Source: an uncultured Selenomonadales bacterium (GTDB lineage: Bacteria > Bacillota > Negativicutes > Selenomonadales > Selenomonadaceae). Taken from it: a stretch of 12,376 nucleotides of DNA. Both the position numbers and the translations under genes were made by a program. Below are positions 1 through 8,100 of the stretch, one piece after another (position 1 is the stretch's first letter; every line of letters begins with the position of its first letter). The notes beneath the pieces were generated by a model. The model had not been told where the DNA came from. It did not search any database and worked only from the letters and a program-made list of their open reading frames with translations. The stretch spans positions 1 to 12,376 of the forward strand of contig CALGGV010000203.1 in NCBI GenBank assembly GCA_937915725.1. The letters run 5' to 3'.

Positions 1-317
1 GCGAGGTCTTTTAAAACTTTCCAACTTTCGACGGAGCATTTTTTGTTGTCGTTTTTGTATTCGTCGGAAGTCCACCAAATTTCGCCGGGCGCGCCTTCCT
101 TTGTAGTTTCGTCGTAGACAATGAATTTATCTTTAGGAGAACGTCCGGTAAATTCGCCTGTCATAACGTTAATTGCGCCGAGTTCAGTTTCCTGTCCAAC
201 GTCAAAGCCTTCAAGTCCGGGTTTTGTTTCTTCGTTGAAAAGCACTTCGTAAGTTGGGTTGTAAAGTACTTCAGTTGTGCCGGTAATTCCGTATTTTGTC
301 AAATCCATCATAGGCAT
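1..317 (-). CDS. pckA: Phosphoenolpyruvate carboxykinase (ATP), N-terminal part, cut by window edge
   Basis: The reverse strand encodes the first 105 residues of an ATP-dependent PEP carboxykinase, the cytosolic enzyme that interconverts oxaloacetate + ATP and PEP + CO2 + ADP. The opening KYGITGTTEVLYNPTYE aligns with the E. coli PckA N-terminus (AYGI...VYNPSYD). Residues 53-64 read TGEFTGRSPKDK, the family's highly conserved substrate-binding segment; Arg59 corresponds to E. coli Arg65. WW and KNDNK further on also match. The kinase P-loop and metal ligands lie beyond the left edge. I chose the ATG at 317-315 because GGAGG (330-326) sits 8 bases upstream; the Met codons at 311 and 308 are alternatives. 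The gene has its own promoter (351-379) and is transcribed away from the rest of the window. In anaerobes it may run either toward PEP or toward oxaloacetate; the fragment cannot tell which. Confidence 0.95.
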   Translation of the reverse strand, partial: MPMMDLTKYGITGTTEVLYNPTYEVLFNEETKPGLEGFDVGQETELGAINVMTGEFTGRSPKDKFIVYDETTKEGAPGEIWWTSDEYKNDNKKCSVESWKVLKDL

Positions 318-350
318 TATATCTACCTCCAAAATTTTTATAACAAGCAG

Positions 351-379
351 ATAATATATTATTTCGGCGTTGTTGTCAA
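351..379 (-). promoter_or_regulatory. Sigma-70-type promoter of pckA
   Basis: On the minus strand TTGACA (379-374) and TATTAT (356-351) are separated by 17 bp, a near-consensus housekeeping promoter. It lies 34 bp upstream of the pckA start, and the SD GGAGG (330-326) falls between. No operator-like palindrome is obvious around it, so pckA may be expressed constitutively or controlled by a signal I cannot see. Confidence 0.8.
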
Positions 380-495
380 TTTTATTATCATAATCCTGCG
401 CGAAGGCGTTGTTTGAATTGCAAAAAGAAATTTCACTAACAGAATCAATATCAAACGCTTTTAGTGCAGTAGCTTTTCTCTACTGAACAAGTAGC

Positions 496-614
496 ACCGT
501 TATACTGTTCACCGGTTAAACGTTGTTGAGCAAGCCACGCCGCAGGATTCTGATACAAAGCAATCTACCCCATTCCTAAATTTTTGTTTTTCAGAGGAAA
601 ACAGCCTTTAATTT
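496..614 (-). pseudogene. Broken internal copy of the upstream RepL-like gene (residues about 39-76)
   Basis: These 119 bp match 1301-1419, inside the 174-aa winged-helix gene, without gaps at a constant offset of 805 bp; I count about 8 differences by eye (roughly 93% identity). The reading frame is preserved across the match (IKGCFPLKNKNLG... to ...RLTGEQY), but the TGG codon for Trp54 of the intact gene (1372-1370) has become TAG here (567-565). The fragment lacks both a start and the helix-turn-helix, and similarity stops abruptly on both sides. It begins only 6 bp after the stop codon of the 114-aa gene. It is a decaying relic of a local duplication. A 6-bp perfect hairpin (CAGTAG/CTACTG, 467-485) follows, but it lacks a T-run, so I do not call it a terminator. 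Confidence 0.85.
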
Positions 615-620
615 GAAAAT

Positions 621-965
621 TTATTTTGTATCGCCTTTTCCACTCCCATTTTCTTCAGGGATAGAATTCCATAATTCAATTTTTGCTTTTCTATTTTTGC
701 CGCACGTCGTTACAGCGGGATTTAAAACAAATTCAGTAACACCGTTTACCTTGTGTTCTTTTACATAGCCGTTTTCTTTCAGCCACTTAAATGCAATCAT
801 AACGCTATCATAAGAAATATTCAATTCATCTGCCAAAGCTTTTTTTGTAGCCTTTATCCCATTTTCAAATTCCTGTTTTGTCATTAAAAGACCAAAAACT
901 CTCAAAATTGAAGGACTAGTGTTTTTAATAATCAACTCTATATAAGCATCTTTATATAAAATCAT
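621..965 (-). CDS. Small winged-helix protein, RepL-like (114 aa)
   Basis: A 114-residue soluble protein with a predicted helix-turn-helix at about residues 39-67 (KKALADELNISYDSVMIAFK), a short wing, and a strand ending EFVLNP (78-83). This pattern, including the Asn-Pro after the wing, resembles the second half of the neighbouring 174-aa protein and the firmicute plasmid replication RepL/MarR-like wHTH family. It lacks the N-terminal segment of the neighbour. The last ten residues, ENGSGKGDTK, are almost the same as the neighbour's ENGNGKGDTK, and the DNA of the tail matches at 32 of 36 bases (621-656 against 1007-1042). It lies 41 bp downstream of the 174-aa gene, so it is probably cotranscribed. 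The SD is weak (GGGGATGG just upstream of the ATG). A DNA-binding regulator or a replication-initiator relic both fit; the exact role is unknown. Confidence 0.7.
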   Translation of the reverse strand: MILYKDAYIELIIKNTSPSILRVFGLLMTKQEFENGIKATKKALADELNISYDSVMIAFKWLKENGYVKEHKVNGVTEFVLNPAVTTCGKNRKAKIELWNSIPEENGSGKGDTK

Positions 966-1006
966 CCAACCATCCCCATTTTGCGTGTTATAGCTTATAG
1001 AATCGC

Positions 1007-1531
1007 TTATTTTGTATCGCCTTTGCCGTTCCCATTTTCTCCATCTGAATAATTTTTTCGCGCAGTGTCAAAATCCATTATCGTATTTTCTCTGTTTGTG
1101 CCTTTATGTGCCACATAGGGATTTAATCGATATGTTTTAAATTTACCTTCAGATGGACCTTCAATTATAATTTCCAAATCTTTCAAAACCCTCATAGCCC
1201 TTGAAACGTGAGTTGGTTGAAGGTTTAAAGCCTCAGCAATATCAGCACGACTTACGTGCAAATAATTATCAAAGTCAAGTTTAGAAAAAAGAAAAAGCAT
1301 AACGCTATATTGTTCGCCGGTTAAACGTTGTTGAGCGAGCCACGCTGCAGGATTCTGATACAAAGCAATCCACCCCGTTCCTAAATTTTTGTTTTTCAGA
1401 GGAAAACAGCCTTTAATTTTACCGGTTTCTTCATCAGCTATCATAATATACCTTTTTTCTTTCGGCAAAATAGAAACTTTATCCTGCCCGAGTAAATTTT
1501 TTTGATCGGAATACTTGACAAAATCGCTCAT
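1007..1531 (-). CDS. RepL-like winged-helix DNA-binding protein (174 aa)
   Basis: A soluble protein of 174 residues. Residues 1-65 form an N-terminal region containing KRYIMIADEETGKIKG. Residues 68-146 form a winged helix with the HTH at about 93-122 (VSRADIAEALNLQPTHVSRA), a wing, and a terminal YRLNPYVAHKG. The '(R/L)NP.(V/I)A.KG' ending after a MarR-like wHTH is what I associate with RepL, the firmicute plasmid replication/maintenance family. I see no catalytic motif. The ATG at 1531 is supported by AGGAG (1541-1545) nine bases upstream. The promoter (1570-1599) is overlaid by a near-perfect palindrome, which suggests negative autoregulation. With no plasmid genes nearby it is either a remnant of an integrated replicon or a chromosomal regulator. 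Part of the gene is repeated as a broken copy at 496-614. Confidence 0.8.
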   Translation of the reverse strand: MSDFVKYSDQKNLLGQDKVSILPKEKRYIMIADEETGKIKGCFPLKNKNLGTGWIALYQNPAAWLAQQRLTGEQYSVMLFLFSKLDFDNYLHVSRADIAEALNLQPTHVSRAMRVLKDLEIIIEGPSEGKFKTYRLNPYVAHKGTNRENTIMDFDTARKNYSDGENGNGKGDTK

Positions 1532-1551
1532 TTGTGAACTCTCCTTTTAAG

Positions 1552-1567
1552 GTACCATATTTGGTTT
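1552..1567. promoter_or_regulatory. Second operator-like box O2, 21 bp from O1
   Basis: GTACCATATTTGGTTT matches the O1 sequence at 12 of 16 positions; the left half-site is exact and the right half is degenerate. Start-to-start spacing from O1 is 21 bp, two turns of B-DNA, so proteins on both boxes would sit on the same face. It lies in the predicted early transcribed region, between the -10 and the SD. Confidence 0.55.
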
Positions 1568-1569
1568 TA

Positions 1570-1599
1570 ATTGTACCATATACGGTACCTCAAAGTCAA
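1570..1599 (-). promoter_or_regulatory. Sigma-70-type promoter of the winged-helix gene pair
   Basis: Minus-strand TTGACT (1599-1594) and TACAAT (1575-1570) are separated by 18 bp, with the ATG about 38 bp downstream of the -10. It faces left, away from the giant gene's promoter about 400 bp to the right. The -10 hexamer overlaps the palindrome at 1573-1588, which also fills most of the spacer. Confidence 0.75.
1573..1588. promoter_or_regulatory. Operator-like palindrome O1 over the -10 and spacer
   Basis: The plus strand reads GTACCATATACGGTAC, a 16-bp inverted repeat with 5-bp arms (GTACC/GGTAC). It occupies the spacer and part of the -10 of the winged-helix promoter, where a bound dimer would block RNA polymerase. 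The likeliest ligand is one of the two winged-helix products encoded just downstream; this is inferred from position only. Confidence 0.65.
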
Positions 1600-1705
1600 G
1601 AAAAATGTTATTCTGATGCGAAAAATAAAAACGTGTTATTCTGAATCTAAGGTGTAGTTTTTTTGAAAATAATCTGAACAATTTTGCAAGTAATTTATTA
1701 TATCA

Positions 1706-1827
1706 GAATTGTCTTTGCTTGTCGAATTTTAATGCTTGTATCAAGGACGCTAACGCGCCGCGCAAGCGCGGTTGACTGCGTCAATCCTTGACACTGCGCA
1801 AATTATTTTTTTCGACAAAGACAATTC
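1706..1827. repeat. 122-bp imperfect inverted repeat with GC-rich tip (possible MITE or structured RNA)
   Basis: The outer arms GAATTGTCTTTG (1706-1717) and CAAAGACAATTC (1816-1827) are perfect complements. They continue as TCGAA (1722-1726) and TTCGA (1811-1815) after a 4-base bulge. An inner stem pairs TCAAGGACGC (1741-1750) with GCGTC-AAT-CCTTGA (1778-1791). The tip is CCGCGC-AA-GCGCGG (1758-1771). The centre is markedly GC-rich compared with its AT-rich surroundings. It lies between two divergent promoters, so it cannot end transcription of either flanking gene. Possible identities are a small non-autonomous mobile element, a dispersed REP-type palindrome, or an RNA gene. I see no clear target-site duplication and no obvious promoter for it. 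Confidence 0.7.
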
Positions 1828-1992
1828 AGCCGAATAATTCTGTTTTTCTAGTATAAAGAAATTTTTGAAAATGACTAATGATTAATTGGAGTATAAATCC
1901 GCCGCCGGAAATTTAAATATTTTTACGATTCGGCTTTTTTTACTGCCTTTTAAAAATTTTTAAAATAATTTAAAAATTTTGCAAAAAAGTCC

Positions 1993-2022
1993 TTGACATT
2001 TTTCAAAAAAAAAAAAAATAAT
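1993..2022 (+). promoter_or_regulatory. Promoter of the giant gene, with A14 run in the spacer
   Basis: TTGACA (1993-1998) is a perfect -35. With an 18-bp spacer the -10 would be AATAAT (2017-2022, five of six); TAATAT (2019-2024) at 20 bp is an alternative. Most of the spacer is an uninterrupted run of 14 A (2005-2018). The leader to the ATG is about 70 nt and contains a 10-bp palindrome ATGTTAACAT (2025-2034) at the likely start point. Confidence 0.65.
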
Positions 2023-2086
2023 ATATGTTAACATTTTTGTGTATATTGCATTTTTAATATTGTGTATTTCTTAGGATAGTGTTTTG

Positions 2087-2093
2087 AAAGGAG
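2087..2093 (+). promoter_or_regulatory. Shine-Dalgarno site that sets the start of the giant gene
   Basis: AAAGGAG lies 8 bases before the ATG at 2102. The reading frame is open further upstream to a TTG at 2084, but that codon would place the SD inside the coding region, so the ATG at 2102 is the supported start. Confidence 0.85.
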
Positions 2094-2101
2094 TGTCATT
2101 T

Positions 2102-5100
2102 ATGCCGGATTATAGTCAGCAAGATGTTATAAAAAAATTTATGGCGTCATTGGACAATACGACTTTATCTGGAACGGCAGCACTAGATGAGGCAATAAAA
2201 GTTTGTTCCAATTTTAAAGGTGCCCAAGATGTAATTAATCACTTAATCAGCGATTGTAAAACAGCAACCAATGCTGATGATTTTCTCATTAATTATTGCG
2301 GTATAATTTTAGACAACAAAGACACCGGCGCAATTACCGGCTCGGACGCGGGCGGCTCTACTACAAAAACCGCTGAAAGTGTTTTGCCTGAAACAGGTAC
2401 TTTAAAAAGTTTTACAGGAAATTCATTTACAGTTAATGGCTTGACTTTAAAGCTTGTAAAATGTATCCCCAATACTGATTATATTGATGATGACGACGAA
2501 GAATATATTTACGTCAATTTAGACTTTAACGATTTAACGGCAAGTCAAAAATACATGTGGCAAGGGCTGTATACGTGGTGGGCGAAGGGATCGCTTGATT
2601 TAATCGCCGCGTCTTATGGCAACAATTACGGTTTTGATTCAAATTCCTCTGCTACAGGAAATACAATGGGCGTTTACTTCGATGAACAAGATAATGATAC
2701 TTTGGCGTATGCTTCATGGTATTATTACACAGATACAGGCAAAATGACGCCCGATGATTTAAGAATGGAAATTAATTTGAAGTATTATGATTCTATTGAT
2801 ACTTCAGACCCAAATGGAAAATCAGCGGATACTTCAGCTTATTTGGATCGTACCTTGTCTCATGAATTTACTCACGCTGTAATGGCGGCAAATATTTCAT
2901 ATTTTAATAAACTTCCTCAATTTATCAAGGAAGGTATGGCAGAACTTACTCATGGAATTGATGATGAACGCCAAGATTCTATTGAAAGTCTTGCAAGCAG
3001 TCCTTCAGAATTGAAAGCCGCCTTAGATTTAAACGATACAGGCACAGGTAAAGAAATTGCATATTCTGCCGGTTATATGTTCCTGCGTTATCTTGCTAAA
3101 CAAAGCGCAACTGAAGATTCTACAGATACTGATAATATTATTGACAATACAAACAGAACAGTTAAGGCGGGCGGCACTTATAAAATTGCGCAGGATTTTA
3201 CCGGTAAAATTACAATAAATACTACTGACGCTGTAACGATTGACGGCGGCGGAGTTAATTTTTCTGATGTTAATATTATAACTTCTTCAAATACTGCTGA
3301 TTTAACTATTAAAGATTTAAATATCAAAAATACTAATGAAAAAAATATTATTAAATTTGGCAAATTACAGGATAATAAACTTACAATTTTAGGAACAAAT
3401 ATACTTTCAAACAGTAAATCCGCTAGTAAAGCCGGAATAAATATTGGTGGCGGATTGACGATTGATGGTACCGGATCATTAACCACAGAATTAAATAATG
3501 GCGGCAATCATAGCGCGGCAATAGGCGTTGACTATAATGAAAAAAGTTCTGCAAATATAACTATTAATGGCGGAACTATAATGGCAAACGCTAAATGGGC
3601 AGGTTCCGGAATTGGCGGAAGTTTCTTAGGATCTCTTGGCAATATAACAATCAATGGTGGAAATATAACTGCTTATTCAGAAATTTCAACAGGAATTGGC
3701 GGTGGCGACGAGTGCAAAGCAGGCGATATCACTATTGGCGGCGACGCTATTGTTGTTGCCGAAAGCGGTCCCTGTAAATATGGTTCATATGGTGCCGCGA
3801 TTGGTGCCGGTAAGGGAACAATTAACGATTATTATACCGGTGCGTCTTGTGGAAATATTGTTATTAAAGACAATGCAAATGTCACAGCGATTGCTTCGGA
3901 TGGTGCGGGCATTGGCTCCGGTGGCAATGATTCTTCTGTAAAAGATATAACCATTGAAGGTAATGCTGTTGTTGTTGCGAAAAGTAATAACGGTTCCGGT
4001 ATCGGTAATGGCGTAATTACTAACTTCATTCCTATTCATGATGCCGTAAATTCTGTTGGAAACATCACTATTCAAGGTAATGCCCATGTTACTGCCACGT
4101 CTGCGGAATATGGTTCGGGAATTGGCGGCGGATATGTAAGTGCATTTGATTTTGATGATACCGCTAAAAGTTATGGTAAATCTACTGTCGGTAACATTAA
4201 AATTCAAGACAAAGCAACAGTTGTTGCAACCGGTGAGAAAAATAATATCGGCATTGGCTCAGGCTATACAGATGGTGAATGTACAAGTTTAATTAATTCA
4301 ATTACAATTTCTGACAGCACAAAAGTAACAATCAACAGTGATGACAGTTCCCGCCAATCTCAAATTAACAATAAAAATTATTCCGGTTCAAATAGTATAT
4401 TTGCCAATGGAAAATATATCGGTGGTAGCAGTGAAAATTGCAATATCTTAAACGGTACATCAAAAGTTGATACGCTCAAAAATTATAAAGTCAACACTAC
4501 AATTAATGCTGATGATGGTAGTGACAGTATTTATAATTATAGTTCAAGGGTTTTAATAAATGCTGGCGTAGGACATGATTATATTAGAAATGATAGTAGT
4601 GCTCAATCTTATATCATACGTCGAGAAAAAGTTACAATCGATGGTGGCGAAGGCAGCGATTATATCTATAATTACTATTGTAGAGAATCAAGTCTTTTTG
4701 GCGGAGCGGGTTCAGATATCATTTATAACAGCGGAAAAAGCAACAATACAACGATTGATGGCGGTAGTGGTAATGATAATCTGACAAATGCATATGGAAA
4801 ATATTATTCTGGCAGTAAAAAATTTTATGAAGCGTCAAGTTTTATTACTTTTATTGGCGGAGACGGCGACGATAATATTAGAAATGAATATGGTGATAAT
4901 GTCACTATTACCGGCGGCACGGGGAACGATTCTATTTACAATTTAGAAAAAAGTTCACTTGCCGGCAATAATGGAGATAACGTCATTTATCAATATTCTA
5001 AAGGTGACGGCAACGATACTATCAGAGGTTATCGTGAGGCAAATAAAATTCAGATTTTAAAAGGCAGTTATTCATCTGTAAAAAGTGGAAATGACGTAAT

Positions 5101-8100
5101 ATTGAAAGTTGGCGAAGGTTCAATTACCCTTCTTGATGCTGTAGGTATTAAACTGAATATTGAAGAACTTGCTCCAGATCCGCCACCGGCTGAGGAAGGT
5201 AAAAAAATCACAAACTCAAAAGCAAAAATTTCGCTTACCGGCGGTACAGGCAATGATTCAATTTCAAATAGCGGAAATGACGTTACTATTTCTGCAAGCG
5301 CGGGCAACGATAGCATTAAAAATTCAGCTTATAGAGTGCTGATTAATGCCGGCGAAGGTAACGATACCATTCGCAATGGTATTTATGGAGATAGTTCAAG
5401 TATTAATGGCGAGGCTGGCAACGATTATATTTATAATGATTATTACAGCCATAATTCTAAAATTGACGGTGGCGCGGGCAATGACACAATAATAAATAAC
5501 AATAGCTCTAATGTAATAATTTCCGGCGGCACAGGTGATGATTCAATTCAATTAGATCAATACAATCGCGGCTCCACGGAGGTTGTGATAAAATATTCCA
5601 ATGGTGATGGCAACGATACAATCTACGGTTACAATCCAACTGATTCATTAAAATTAGTTGACGGAACAATTTCCGGCTCAATAGTTTCCGGCAATGATTT
5701 AATTTTAAAAATTGGGGACGGCTCCATAAAATTTATCGGAACTCGTAGCGTTAATGTTGATGGCAAAATTATTAATCCTTCCTCAACCACAGGAACAAGC
5801 GGAAAAGATATTATTACCAATTTTACTTCCAATGTAACAATCAATACATTCAACGGTAATGATTCAGTTTCAAATTCCGGAGAAAAAGTCTCAATTAATT
5901 CCGGTAACGGCAATAATTTTATTAAAAATTATTCCAAATATACAACAATCACAACCGGTACGGGAAATGATACTATTTTAGGCGCGGAAATGAGTAGTAA
6001 TTCAATTAACACCGGCGCAGGTAATGATTATATTGACAATAATTGGGATCGTGGAAATTCGACAATAAATACCGGTGAAGGCGATGATACAGTTTACAAT
6101 GGCGGAAGTAACGTTATAGATTTAGGTGCAGGCAACGATTTTATTTACAACACAAACTGGGGTACCAGAAGTAAAATTAGCGCAGGGGCAGGCAACGACA
6201 CTGTTTACAATTACGAAGATAGCGTTTCAATTTCCGGCGGCACGGGTAATGATTTGATTTATTCTTCAGGCAAAAATAATGTTATTCAGTATTTGCAGGG
6301 CGATGGCAACGATACTATTTTCAACTTAAATTCTGATGATACTATTCAAATTACGGCTACTGAGTATTCTTCAGTTTTCAGTGGAAAAGATCTTTTAATT
6401 AGTGTCGGTAATGATACTATCAATGTTAAAAATTCCAAGAACAGTACACCTAAAATAAAATTCATACCTGCTACTGTTAGCAATGACGATACTATTGATA
6501 ACAAAACATCAGGCATATTGATAAATACCGGAATAGGTAATGATTCAATTACAAATTCCGGTAGTAAAGTTACTATTGACGCGGGGGCAGATAATGATAC
6601 GGTTGAAAATAGCGGATTAAACGTCAGTATAAATGGCGGCAATGGCAACAATAGTATTTCAAATGCCAATAACAATTCCACTATAATTACAGGTAATGGC
6701 AATGATACGATATTGAACAAGAACAAAATTACTGATCAACTCACAAGTAATACCTATATTAATGCCGGTGATGGTAATGATTATATTTCCAATGAATTTA
6801 ACTTTAAAATAACAATATTAGGCGGAGCCGGAAATGATACTATAACGGGAAGTTATGTATATGACCAAAGTATGATTGATGGCGGGGATGGCGATGACTA
6901 CATTTACAGTGGCAGTTCAGTTTCAGGTAAATCTCTCCTTACAGTCAAAGGCGGCGCAGGAAATGATTCTATTAGAGTAAGCGGAGGTTTAATCTTAGCC
7001 GGGGAAGGAAATGATTCAATAATAATTCATGAGGGGGAAACTACAAGCACAATAAGTGGCGGCACCGGAAATGATATTGTTAGTGTAGGAAGTAGTAAGC
7101 AAAAAGTTCTGTTCCAATATGCAGAAGGCGACGGCAACGATACAATTTACGGCTATAATACAACAGATTCATTGAAGATAACCGGCGATTATAAATTAAC
7201 CCGCAAAGGTACTACTGAAGTTTTAATTAGCGTTGATAGCGGTTCTATGCTCCTTAGCAACTTCACAGCTGATACTTTAAATATCAATGGTAAAAAAGTT
7301 TCTATAAGTAGCGGAAATTCTGAAGAAGGCAAGAAAATTACAAACTCAAAATCAAAAATTTCGCTTACCGGCGGCAAAGGCAATGATACTATTTCTAATA
7401 AATCTGCCAATTATGTTTTAATTGATGCCGGAGCCGGTAACGATTCAATTCATGGAATTTCTTTCAATAATTACAATACAATTCTTGCTGGCGAAGGTAA
7501 CGACACTGTTTCAGGCGGATTTTTCGAGTCTTATATTGATGTTGGCAATGGAAACGATTTTATCACAATCGGCGGTGCCGGAGGCAGCAAAGGTAATACT
7601 TACAATTTGGGTGATGGCGATGACACTATTTATGTTTCAGTTTTCGGTTCAATTTCAGGCGGTACCGGTAATGACATTATAAATCTTGGAAAGGGTAATC
7701 CATTTACAGTAAATGCTGGCAAAGGCGATGACCAAATTTATGCTCAAGCTGAAAGTTACGTCAGCACGAGCAATAATACTCGTGTTTATGAATACGTGAA
7801 AGGTGACGGCAACGATACGATTTACGGTTACGGCGAAAATGATTCATTGAAAATAACTGGAGGCTATAAAATTATTGGCGACGATAAAAATGTAACTGTA
7901 AGCGTCGGTTCAGGTTCAATATTGTTGAGTAATTACGGTATGGATACTTTAAATATCAACGGCAAAATTGTCAGTGTTCCGGCTTATTCTCCAGACCCCA
8001 CGCCGGACACCGTCCGTAACTCGACTCAAGGTATTTTGATAAATACAGGTGCGGGCGACGATAGAATTTACAATTATTACGCAGGCGAAGACGTCGTAAT

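Larger units (their letters stand above)
1532..2101. other. 570-bp divergent intergenic region without genes
   Basis: No reading frame with plausible coding character or SD is seen in either strand. From left to right it holds the winged-helix promoter and its two boxes (1552-1599), a TGTTATTCTGA direct repeat (1606-1616 and 1634-1644), a 122-bp inverted repeat (1706-1827), phased A/T tracts (1948-1988), the promoter of the giant gene with its A14 run (1993-2022), and a roughly 70-nt leader. The stretch 1828-1947 shows nothing I can assign. Confidence 0.7.

Noticed and set aside
318..482. Open frame on the minus strand upstream of, and in frame with, pckA (reads ...KAFDIDSVSEISF...)
   Set aside because: It has no start codon or SD and runs through the pckA promoter and SD. 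The known PckA N-terminus aligns from the ATG at 317. Its coding-like look may reflect a decayed fragment, but I cannot support a gene.
467..485. CAGTAG/CTACTG hairpin downstream of the winged-helix genes
   Set aside because: The stem is only 6 bp, AT-mixed, and has no T-run on either side, so it is not called a terminator.
1899..1940. GCCG...CGGC followed by a T-run, resembling a terminator
   Set aside because: The arms are 4 bp with a loop of more than 20 bases; too weak, and no gene ends before it.
2084..2101. TTG start giving six extra residues for the giant protein
   Set aside because: The SD AAAGGAG lies inside these codons; the ATG at 2102 is correctly spaced from it.
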